This document shows, piece by piece, positions 1 through 5,876 of a DNA stretch of 5,876 bases (its first letter is position 1; each line of letters begins with the position of its first letter). The DNA is from Bacteroidota bacterium (GTDB lineage Bacteria > Bacteroidota > Ignavibacteria > Tepidaquicellales > Tepidaquicellaceae). The notes below the pieces were generated by a model. It made no database searches and had not been told where the DNA came from. It saw only the letters and a program-made list of their open reading frames with translations. A program made the translations under genes and the position numbers. The stretch lies in the NCBI GenBank assembly GCA_003519545.1, contig DOWN01000196.1, forward strand, positions 1 through 5,876, written 5' to 3'.

Positions 1-208
1 AATTAAAAATTTTCTTAATGAAACTAATATTGTTGATATAAATGGGATAATAAAATCAAAAACTATTGAACTTAGTAAAAAATATAGTATTAAACTCGCA
101 GATTCAATTATCGCGGCAACATCAATTTTTTTAAACACACCAATCTTTACTGCAGACAAACAATTTCGAAAAATCAAAGAATTAGATTTAATTTTTTATA
201 CTCAATAA
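1..208 (+). CDS. PIN-domain (VapC-like) ribonuclease toxin, C-terminal fragment (5' end outside window)
   Basis: Reading in the frame that starts at base 2, an uninterrupted 68-residue C-terminal end runs to TAA at 206-208. It shows the second half of a PIN domain: a helix ending in LADSIIAAT, followed by a beta strand and turn TPIFTADKQF. The Asp of LADSIIAA (local residue 34) and the Asp of FTADKQF (local residue 52) match the third and fourth acidic residues that bind the catalytic Mg2+ in this nuclease family. PIN proteins of this size are usually VapC toxins that cleave RNA and are encoded just downstream of a VapB-type antitoxin, which here would lie before the window. The stop is 4 bases ahead of the aldehyde dehydrogenase start, so the two may share a transcript. 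The family call is fairly secure; the toxin role is inferred because the N-terminal half and any antitoxin are not visible. Confidence 0.82.
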   Translation, partial: IKNFLNETNIVDINGIIKSKTIELSKKYSIKLADSIIAATSIFLNTPIFTADKQFRKIKELDLIFYTQ

Positions 209-212
209 ACTT

Positions 213-1700
213 ATGGAAAAATACCAACTATATATAAACGGGGAATTTAGAGATTCCTCAGACGGAAAAACTTATATTTCTTATAATCCTGCAGATGATT
301 CTGAAGTAGCAGAGATTTGTAAAGCAACTGTTCAGGATGCAAAAGATGCCATTAAATCTGCACGGGATTCTTTTGATTCAGGTGTTTGGAGAAATCAAAG
401 CAGGGAAGAAAGAAGCAGAATTATAAAACAAATCGTTGATAAAATTAATGAGAACAAAGACAGATTGATGGCTTTGGAAATTGCTGATAGTGGTGCGACT
501 TTTAAAAAAGCGTTTGATGATGTTTTCCTGTCTGCTAAAAATCTTAATGGTTTTTCAAAACTTGCTTTAATAAATCCTGATGAAGTTTCAGACATTTCAA
601 AAGAAGGTGTTTCTCAAAACCTAATAAAATATGAACCTGTTGGTGTGGTAGCTCAGATTGTTCCCTGGAACTTCCCTTTAAAAATGATTATCTGGAAAAT
701 TGGACCTGCTCTTGCTGCGGGATGTTCAATAGTTATTAAACCTGCAACTTTAACTCCGGTTACAGCTCTTGAACTTGCACGTTTAATAGATCAGACAGAT
801 TTACCTAAAGGCGTAATTAATTTTATAACCGGCAGTTCTGAAGTCGGTACTGAACTGGCAACAAATCCTGATGTGGATAAAGTTGCTTTTACAGGATCAA
901 CTGAAGTCGGCAGAATAATTATGAAAAATGCTTCATCAACTCTTAAAAATTTAACTCTGGAGTGCGGTGGAAAGTCTGCAAATATTATTCTTGATGATGC
1001 AGATATTGACCATGCAGTTGATGGTGCTATATACGCCGCTTTTTATCATCAGGGACAGTGCTGTGAAGGTGGAACAAGACTTTTAGTTCAGGAAAAAATT
1101 TACGATGAATTCCTTTCAAAGCTAAAATCTAAAGTTGAAAGAATGGTAATTGGTGATCCTGCCAATAAAAAGACTGATGTCGGTCCGGTTATATCTAAGG
1201 AGCAGTTTGATACTGTAATGGAATATATAAATATTGCAAAAAGTGAAGGCGGTGAAGTTTTAACAGGAGGAGAAAGATTCGGAGATAAAGGATATTTTAT
1301 AAAACCAACAGTTATAATAAATGCGAACAATGAAATGCGACACGTTAGAGAAGAGATTTTTGGACCTGTTGTTTCTGTTATCAAATTTTCAACTGATGAT
1401 GATGCAATCAAAATTTCAAATGATTCTATCTTCGGTCTTGCAGGTGCTGTATGGTCAACAAATGAAGAACGAGCATTGAAAGTTGCCGGTCAAATGAGAA
1501 CCGGGACTGTTTGGATAAATGAGTATCATCTATTAAGCGAAAGAGTGCCATTCGGTGGTTATAAACAAAGCGGTGTAGGGCGTGAATTCGGTATGGAAGG
1601 TATCAAAGAATATATGGAAATCAAACACATCCATATTGATAAAATTAATGACAGGTCTAAGAAAATTTATTACGGTACAGTAGTCCCTAAAGACTTATGA
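213..1700 (+). CDS. NAD(P)-dependent aldehyde dehydrogenase (ALDH superfamily)
   Basis: This cytoplasmic enzyme oxidises an aldehyde to a carboxylic acid with NAD(P)+; the substrate cannot be told from the sequence. The 495-residue length is normal for the family and all landmarks are present. They are the VPWNFP loop with the oxyanion-hole Asn153, Lys176 in IKPATLTP, the Rossmann motif FTGSTEVG (226-233), the general base Glu250 in LTLECGGKS, the nucleophile Cys284 in HQGQCCEGG, EEIFGPV (380-386) with the cofactor-ribose-binding Glu381, and the C-terminal PFGGYKQSGVGRE (446-458). Cys284 rather than Cys283 is chosen because it lies 34 residues after Glu250, the spacing seen in human ALDH2 (E268/C302). 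Thr179 occupies the place of ALDH2 Glu195, which hints at tolerance of NADP+. The ATG at 213 gives the standard N-terminus (a YINGEF strand) but has no clear Shine-Dalgarno sequence. It sits 4 bases after the PIN gene, and its stop overlaps the acetyltransferase start. Confidence 0.95.
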   Translation: MEKYQLYINGEFRDSSDGKTYISYNPADDSEVAEICKATVQDAKDAIKSARDSFDSGVWRNQSREERSRIIKQIVDKINENKDRLMALEIADSGATFKKAFDDVFLSAKNLNGFSKLALINPDEVSDISKEGVSQNLIKYEPVGVVAQIVPWNFPLKMIIWKIGPALAAGCSIVIKPATLTPVTALELARLIDQTDLPKGVINFITGSSEVGTELATNPDVDKVAFTGSTEVGRIIMKNASSTLKNLTLECGGKSANIILDDADIDHAVDGAIYAAFYHQGQCCEGGTRLLVQEKIYDEFLSKLKSKVERMVIGDPANKKTDVGPVISKEQFDTVMEYINIAKSEGGEVLTGGERFGDKGYFIKPTVIINANNEMRHVREEIFGPVVSVIKFSTDDDAIKISNDSIFGLAGAVWSTNEERALKVAGQMRTGTVWINEYHLLSERVPFGGYKQSGVGREFGMEGIKEYMEIKHIHIDKINDRSKKIYYGTVVPKDL

Positions 1701-2254
1701 AATTTGCAAAAATTATCAAAGGTGAAAATTGTTATTTAAAACAATTTAACTCTGAGGATAAGAAATTAACGGATTGTATTCACACACTCTTCAATGATAA
1801 ACAAATTACAGGATTTTTAAATCCTGATTATCCCTTACATAAAAATAAAAGAGAAGTTAATAAGTGGATAAAAAATTGTCAGAATAATCCTGTTCAGCAA
1901 TGGTATGTAATTGTAACTTCCGGTGTTTATATCGGTTATGTGTGTTTTAAATGGAGAGAAAATTTTACTTATGCCTGTGAAATATCAACTGCTATCTTAA
2001 GCGAATACCGCGGTTTAAAACTTGGGTTTGAAAGTTCAAAGATTCTTGTGGATTATGTAAAAAGTTTAAAGTTTTTTAGGTTTGCAGTTGCATATACATC
2101 CAAGAAGAATAATAAAGCGGCAAATAATTTAAGAAAAATAGGGTTCAGGAAAAACACAAGACTTTTTCATTTAATAGAACTAAAATTTTATGATACAAAA
2201 AATGTGAATCCCCATTCAACAGACTATCAATTGCTCGCAATTAAATTATTTTAG
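1697..2254 (+). CDS. GNAT-family N-acetyltransferase (RimJ/RimL-like)
   Basis: This 185-residue cytoplasmic protein has the GNAT fold. An N-terminal strand carries ENCYLKQF (10-17) and a helical region carries HTLFNDKQITGFLN (29-42). Central strands carry WYVIVTSGVYIGYVCFKW (69-86), and the strand before motif A carries ACEISTAIL. The acetyl-CoA loop is EYRGLKLGFES (103-113). The motif B end is NNKAANNLRKIGF (138-150), the usual N-x-A-x-x-x-x-x-K-x-G-F signature. The loop has Lys where the R-x-x-G-x-G consensus has its first Gly, so cofactor binding may be weaker or altered. Family members acetylate amino groups of protein N-termini, amino sugars or small molecules, and nothing here decides among these. 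Its ATG overlaps the aldehyde dehydrogenase TGA (ATGA), which implies translational coupling and co-expression. The family call is good; the substrate is unknown. Confidence 0.85.
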   Translation: MKFAKIIKGENCYLKQFNSEDKKLTDCIHTLFNDKQITGFLNPDYPLHKNKREVNKWIKNCQNNPVQQWYVIVTSGVYIGYVCFKWRENFTYACEISTAILSEYRGLKLGFESSKILVDYVKSLKFFRFAVAYTSKKNNKAANNLRKIGFRKNTRLFHLIELKFYDTKNVNPHSTDYQLLAIKLF

Positions 2255-2321
2255 TATTTAATATTTAGACTTAAATCTAAAAATTGCAATAATTATATTG
2301 TAGAATCTAAACCGGATAAAA
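2255..2321 (+). promoter_or_regulatory. AT-rich intergenic gap before nuoM, candidate promoter region
   Basis: This is the only real gap between genes upstream of position 5505, so it is the likeliest place for a promoter driving nuoM and the protease. Two -10-like hexamers are visible: TATATT at 2294-2299, with a poor -35-like TTAAAT 17 bases upstream, and TAGAAT at 2301-2306 without a matching -35. A small inverted repeat, TTTAGA/TCTAAA with a 6-base loop (2264-2281), lies just after the acetyltransferase stop. It is too weak and AT-rich, and lacks a T-tract, to count as a terminator. In DNA this rich in A and T such matches arise easily by chance, so the location is plausible but the exact boxes are not established. 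Confidence 0.22.
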
Positions 2322-3851
2322 TTGAACAATATACTTTCTATTTTAATTTTTTTACCTATTCTGGCATCTCTGCCAATTTTATTTTTTAAAAAGGAAAATG
2401 AAAAATTAATTAAAGGATATGCTTTAATAGTAACATTGATTACGTTTGTTGCTTCGCTATTCTTATATTTTTCATTTAACATCGCTTCAGGTGATTATCA
2501 GTTTGTTGAAAAATTCCAGTGGATTCAGGTCTTCAACACTTTTTATTATGTAGGCGTTGATGGAATATCGTTATTACTAATAGTGTTATCCACATTTATG
2601 ATGCCTTTATGTATAATCGCTTCATGGAATACCGTTCAGAAAAATTTAAAAAATTATTACTTCCTTTTATTGATACTTCTCGGAGGTTTAATCGGTGTAT
2701 TTTGTTCTTTAGACCTTGTTCTCTTCTATGTTTTCTGGGAATTCATTTTAATACCAATGTATTTCTTAATTGGTATCTGGGGAGGAGAAAACAGAATTTA
2801 CGCGACTGTAAAGTTTTTCTTATATACTATGTTCGGATCGGTTTTATTACTCGTTGGAATTGTATGGCTGGGAATTTTATGTATCCCTTATCTTGGAATG
2901 TTCAGCACTGATTTAACTCAACTTTCAAGTGTATCTGCCAACCTTCCTGTTGATATTCAAACTTATTTATTTATACTTTTCACATTAAGTTTTTTAATAA
3001 AAGTCCCTTTATTTCCTTTCCATACATGGTTGCCGGATGCACACGTTCAGGCACCTACAGCAGGTTCGGTTGTCCTTGCAGCATTACTTCTCAAAATGGG
3101 AACTTATGGATTAATAAGATTTTCTTTAAATTTATTTCCTGCCGGATTTGTAACTTTAACTCCTTACATAGCAACTTTAGCAGTTATAGGTATTGTTTAT
3201 GGGGCTTTGCTCTCAATAGTTCAGAAAGATATGAAAAAATTGGTTGCATATTCTTCAGTCAGTCACTTAGGATTTATAGTTTTAGGTACTTTTGCACTGA
3301 CTCAGGAAGCAATGCAGGGAAGTGTAATTCAAATGATAAATCACGGCTTATCAACCGGTGCTTTATTTATGATTGTAGGAATGATATATGAGAGAAGACA
3401 CACAAAAGAGATTGCAAAATTTGGCGGTGTAATGAAAGTAATGCCTGTCTTTTCAGTAATTTTTATGATAGTAGTTTTCTCATCTATCGGTCTTCCCGGA
3501 TTAAACGGATTTATTGGTGAGTTTCTTGTATTGATTGGATCGTTTAACTCTGTGAATCTTGGTTCTAACTGGTACGTAATAATATCTACAACTGCTGTAA
3601 TTCTTTCGGCTGTTTATTTGTTATGGATGTTTCAGAGAGTTATGTTAGGTCCACTTGATAAAGAAGAAAATAAATCAATGAAGGATATATCTAAAATGGA
3701 ACTTGCTTCAATAATTCCTATTTTAGTCTTCATTGTATGGATAGGTGTATCACCAAACACATTTTTGAAAGTTTCAGAAAACAGTGTTAAAAAAGTTTTA
3801 GAAAATTTTGAACAGACTAAGCAAAGAATGTCTGCGGGAATTTTAAAATAA
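2322..3851 (+). CDS. nuoM: NADH-quinone oxidoreductase subunit M (complex I proton-pumping subunit NuoM)
   Basis: NuoM is one of the antiporter-like inner-membrane subunits of respiratory complex I, which couples NADH oxidation and quinone reduction to proton export. The 509 residues are almost entirely hydrophobic, with about 14 membrane helices. The pump residues are in place: Glu140 in FWEFILIP (E. coli E144), Lys227 in FLIKVPLFP (K234), Lys258 in LLLKMGTYG (K265), His315 in SVSHLGF, His341 in MINHGL and Glu400 in GFIGEF (E407). The WLPDAHVQAPTAGSV signature (236-250) and GIWGGENR (151-158) favour NuoM over NuoL, NuoN or MrpD. The start is TTG at 2322: the frame is closed upstream by TAG at 2301, no ATG precedes the second or third helix, and MNNILSILIFLP aligns with normal NuoM N-termini. 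GGATAA just upstream is only a weak ribosome-binding site. No other nuo gene adjoins it; the protease follows after 7 bases, probably in the same operon. Confidence 0.95.
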   Translation: MNNILSILIFLPILASLPILFFKKENEKLIKGYALIVTLITFVASLFLYFSFNIASGDYQFVEKFQWIQVFNTFYYVGVDGISLLLIVLSTFMMPLCIIASWNTVQKNLKNYYFLLLILLGGLIGVFCSLDLVLFYVFWEFILIPMYFLIGIWGGENRIYATVKFFLYTMFGSVLLLVGIVWLGILCIPYLGMFSTDLTQLSSVSANLPVDIQTYLFILFTLSFLIKVPLFPFHTWLPDAHVQAPTAGSVVLAALLLKMGTYGLIRFSLNLFPAGFVTLTPYIATLAVIGIVYGALLSIVQKDMKKLVAYSSVSHLGFIVLGTFALTQEAMQGSVIQMINHGLSTGALFMIVGMIYERRHTKEIAKFGGVMKVMPVFSVIFMIVVFSSIGLPGLNGFIGEFLVLIGSFNSVNLGSNWYVIISTTAVILSAVYLLWMFQRVMLGPLDKEENKSMKDISKMELASIIPILVFIVWIGVSPNTFLKVSENSVKKVLENFEQTKQRMSAGILK

Positions 3852-3858
3852 TTTAAAA

Positions 3859-5505
3859 ATGAAACAATTTTCCCCGATTTATGTTAAAAATATATTAAAG
3901 AATAGTATGAATAATAAAAAAATATTTATACCTGTAGTTATAGTTCTGATTGCATTAAGTGTATTTATCGGAATGAAAATTCAGGATGTCCGTTCAGACG
4001 ATAAAATCAGCGGGCAGATAAAAAAATTCAGTGAGGTATTAAATATCACTTCACGATATTATGTTGATGATGTTGATTCTCAAAAATTAACTGAAGAAGC
4101 AATCAAAGGTATGTTGGCAGATTTAGATCCTCATTCTGTTTATATTGATGCTGAACAGTTAAAAAGAGTTAACGAAGATTTTCAGGGGAGTTTTGAAGGT
4201 ATCGGAGTTGAGTTTGATGTTATTAACGATACTTTGACAGTGGTTTCACCTATAAGTGGCGGACCATCTGAAAAACTTGGTATTCAAGCCGGTGATAAAA
4301 TCATAAAAATTGACGGTAATTCGGCTGTAAAAATTGCCAGGGAAGAAGTTCCTAAAAAATTAAGAGGTCCTAAAGGTACTAAAGTTGTAGTTACTATTAA
4401 CAGAGCAGGAAATCCTCAACCATTAGAATTTGAAATTACAAGAGATAAAATTCCTTTATACAGTGTTGACGCTTCCTTCATCTATGGAGATGGAATCGGA
4501 TACATAAAAGTATCAAGATTTGCCGCTACAACTTATGATGAATTTGTACAGGCACTTGAGAAATTAAAAGCCCAGGGAATGAAAAAACTCTTATTGGATT
4601 TAAGAGGCAATCCGGGAGGTTATTTAGATCAGTCATTTAAAATGGCTTCTTTGTTCATTCCAAAAGGCAGAAAAATTGTTTATACAAAAAGCAGAGTAAA
4701 TGAATTTAACGAAACTTATGATTCACAGGGCGGACCATATGGAGATGTGCCATTAGTAGTATTAGTTAACGGCGGTTCTGCTTCGGCAAGTGAAATCGTT
4801 TCGGGTGCTGTGCAGGACTGGGACAGAGGATTAATCGTCGGAGAAACAACATTCGGAAAAGGATTGGTTCAAAGACAATTTGATTTATCAGACGGATCTG
4901 CTTTCAGAGTTACAACTGCTAAATATTACACACCTGTCGGAAGACTTATTCAAAAACCTTATGACGGAAATACTTATAAAAATGCATTACTTGAGGAAAT
5001 GACTGAAGGTGATAATATCTTCCATCAGAATGATACTAAAGATACCAACAGACCTGTATTCAAAACTTTTGGCGGTAGAACAGTTTATGGCGGTGGTGGA
5101 ATTACACCTGATTATATCGTAAGACTTGACACACTGGCTTTATACACAGTTCAACTCAGAAGATTAAATTTGATTTATGAATATGTAGAGAACTATATGA
5201 AACAGAACAGAAAAAATATTGAGTCGGGATATTCAAACTATAATAATTTCAGAGACAGATTTGAAGTAGATCAGGCTATGTTAAACGGTTTGATTGAACT
5301 CGCTAATCAAAAAAATGTGCCTTATAATGATGCAGATTTTCAAAGAGATGTTGATTATTTGAAAACTGCAATAAAATCTCAAATTGCGAGAGATATATGG
5401 GGAAATGAAGGAAGTTATGCGGTGTTTATTCATACAGATGATCAGTTTAAAAAAGCGATAACACTTTTTGATGACGCAATTAAACTTGCAAATCTAAATA
5501 AGTAA
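3859..5505 (+). CDS. ctpA: S41-family C-terminal processing peptidase (CtpA/Prc-like), membrane-anchored
   Basis: This serine protease of the tail-specific/C-terminal processing type cleaves exported or envelope proteins near their C-termini. The 548 residues contain a single N-terminal membrane segment (about 23-39) after a Lys/Asn-rich start, probably an uncleaved anchor placing the enzyme in the periplasm. Next come a helical N-terminal region with the LADLDPHSVYI motif (86-96), a PDZ domain (about 113-185, with GIGVEF and GIQAGDKI), and the protease core. The catalytic Ser309 lies in NGGSASASEI, with Lys334 and Gln338 in TFGKGLVQ; the 25- and 4-residue spacings match B. subtilis CtpB and E. 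coli Prc. A charged, mostly helical extension (about 425-548) follows, as in Bacteroidota-type relatives. The ATG at 3859 is 7 bases after nuoM. A second ATG at 3907 (residue 17) would give a more typical short signal anchor, and neither has a strong ribosome-binding site. A terminator follows the stop. The symbol is given at family level only. Confidence 0.93.
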   Translation: MKQFSPIYVKNILKNSMNNKKIFIPVVIVLIALSVFIGMKIQDVRSDDKISGQIKKFSEVLNITSRYYVDDVDSQKLTEEAIKGMLADLDPHSVYIDAEQLKRVNEDFQGSFEGIGVEFDVINDTLTVVSPISGGPSEKLGIQAGDKIIKIDGNSAVKIAREEVPKKLRGPKGTKVVVTINRAGNPQPLEFEITRDKIPLYSVDASFIYGDGIGYIKVSRFAATTYDEFVQALEKLKAQGMKKLLLDLRGNPGGYLDQSFKMASLFIPKGRKIVYTKSRVNEFNETYDSQGGPYGDVPLVVLVNGGSASASEIVSGAVQDWDRGLIVGETTFGKGLVQRQFDLSDGSAFRVTTAKYYTPVGRLIQKPYDGNTYKNALLEEMTEGDNIFHQNDTKDTNRPVFKTFGGRTVYGGGGITPDYIVRLDTLALYTVQLRRLNLIYEYVENYMKQNRKNIESGYSNYNNFRDRFEVDQAMLNGLIELANQKNVPYNDADFQRDVDYLKTAIKSQIARDIWGNEGSYAVFIHTDDQFKKAITLFDDAIKLANLNK

Positions 5506-5530
5506 AGAAATTGAAAATATAGAAAATACT

Positions 5531-5559
5531 AAAAGACCCGTGAACGCGGGTCTTTTTTT
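5531..5559 (+). terminator. Rho-independent terminator after the protease gene
   Basis: There is a perfect 10-base-pair stem, AAAAGACCCG (5531-5540) with CGGGTCTTTT (5547-5556), and a 6-base loop, TGAACG. A run of seven T residues (5553-5559) begins within the 3' arm. It begins 25 bases after the protease stop and would end the nuoM/protease transcript. The short A-run on the 5' side could give weak termination on the opposite strand too, but no minus-strand gene needs it. The T-tract ends one base before the next start codon. Confidence 0.93.
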
Positions 5560-5560
5560 A

Positions 5561-5876
5561 ATGCGAATGAAATTTCCCCTTTACATATTGATAGTTTCAT
5601 CATTTTTCACTTACTCAAAGAATATTTACTCACAAGAAAAAATTCTCGAAGTAGGCGAAGTCTTGGTGTATGAAGTTTATTACGGATTTATCAAACTGGG
5701 AAAAGTTGATTTCAGCGTTACTGATACATATACAGAAGATAATAAAAAATATTACACCGCAATTGCAAAAATAAAAAGTTATGAAGGTGTTCCTTTTGTC
5801 GAGTTGAATTATATTTTTTCAACGGTTATGAACCTTGATAAAAAAGAAATAAACACTACAAAATTTTACAGCACTG
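5561..5876 (+). CDS. Exported DUF3108-family protein, N-terminal part (3' end outside window)
   Basis: The frame is open from ATG 5561 to the window edge (105 codons plus one base). It begins with a signal peptide: a short basic start (MRMK), a hydrophobic core (about residues 5-17) and a polar end near YSKNIYSQE (18-26), so the product should be exported to the periplasm or outer membrane. The mature part carries LEVGEVLVYEVYYGFIKLG (30-48) and then VDFSV. This is the characteristic opening of DUF3108 proteins, which are predicted to be beta-rich and have no established biochemical role. PFVELNYIFSTVMN (79-92) also fits the family. An alternative start is the ATG at 5567 (residue 3). There is no room for a ribosome-binding site outside the preceding terminator, which ends one base upstream. 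The family call is good; the function is unknown. Confidence 0.82.
   Translation, partial: MRMKFPLYILIVSSFFTYSKNIYSQEKILEVGEVLVYEVYYGFIKLGKVDFSVTDTYTEDNKKYYTAIAKIKSYEGVPFVELNYIFSTVMNLDKKEINTTKFYST

Noticed and set aside
395..595. Minus-strand open frame inside the aldehyde dehydrogenase gene
   Set aside because: Short, antisense, and Ser/Leu-rich without any recognisable motif; a shadow of the real gene.
838..912. Near-repeat TCTGAAGTCGG / ACTGAAGTCGG in the aldehyde dehydrogenase
   Set aside because: It reflects the similar GSSEVG and GSTEVG segments normal for the ALDH cofactor-binding region, not a DNA repeat element.
1100..1411. Open frame of about 100 codons on the minus strand inside the aldehyde dehydrogenase gene
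   Set aside because: It lies wholly antisense to a gene with intact catalytic motifs. Its product has a low-complexity Ser/Ile/Leu make-up typical of reverse-strand reading of AT-rich coding DNA, and it has no family resemblance.
2264..2281. Inverted repeat TTTAGA/TCTAAA after the acetyltransferase stop, considered as a terminator
   Set aside because: The stem has only 6 base pairs, mostly A-T, and there is no T-tract after it. It is too weak to call.
2258..2482. Minus-strand open frame spanning the nuoM upstream gap and the start of nuoM
   Set aside because: It is antisense to the first helices of nuoM. The Ile/Phe/Lys-rich product has no motif, and a divergent small gene here is not supported.
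2609..3391. Two out-of-frame plus-strand open frames (2609-2911 and 3026-3391) within nuoM
   Set aside because: They are +2/+3 shadows of nuoM, with Cys/Arg/Ser-rich products unlike real proteins; nuoM itself is continuous and well conserved.
1..5876. Search for CRISPR arrays, insertion sequences, tRNA or rRNA genes, and phage or defence modules
   Set aside because: No spaced direct repeats, terminal inverted repeats, transposase motifs, cloverleaf-like tracts or clustered defence genes were seen. The PIN fragment is the only accessory-type gene.

Overview
The window is AT-rich (about one third G+C by eye) and almost fully coding. Six genes all lie on the + strand, and the only gap longer than about 60 bases sits before nuoM. 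The genes mostly lack a recognisable Shine-Dalgarno sequence. The C-terminal processing peptidase has a long helical C-terminal extension of the kind seen in the Bacteroidota/Chlorobiota/Ignavibacteriota group, and an exported DUF3108 protein follows it. Together these suggest a low-GC member of that superphylum. This assignment is an inference from style and protein resemblance, not from a marker gene.

Layout. Positions 1-208 hold the C-terminal end of a PIN-domain (VapC-like) nuclease whose start lies upstream of the window. Four bases later comes a complete NAD(P)-dependent aldehyde dehydrogenase (213-1700). Its stop overlaps by four bases (ATGA) the start of a GNAT-family acetyltransferase (1697-2254). 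A 67-base AT-rich gap follows. Then nuoM (2322-3851, TTG start), the proton-pumping subunit M of respiratory complex I, is followed after only 7 bases by an S41 C-terminal processing protease (3859-5505). A textbook rho-independent terminator (5531-5559) ends that unit. An exported DUF3108-family protein begins one base after its T-tract (5561) and runs off the right edge.

How the genes fit together. The spacing suggests two transcription units: PIN toxin/aldehyde dehydrogenase/acetyltransferase, and nuoM/protease ending at the terminator. The DUF3108 gene starts a third. No shared pathway is evident. nuoM encodes an inner-membrane pump subunit, the protease is anchored in the inner membrane facing the periplasm, and the DUF3108 protein is exported, so the right half is an envelope-protein neighbourhood. 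The left half is cytoplasmic metabolism plus the end of a probable toxin-antitoxin locus.

I looked for a new system and did not find convincing evidence of one: no CRISPR, mobile element, phage gene, structured RNA or unusual repeat. The points most worth a second look are the nuoM gene standing apart from other nuo genes, the DUF3108 start codon abutting the terminator, a Thr at the coenzyme-selectivity position of the aldehyde dehydrogenase, and the degenerate acetyl-CoA loop of the acetyltransferase.
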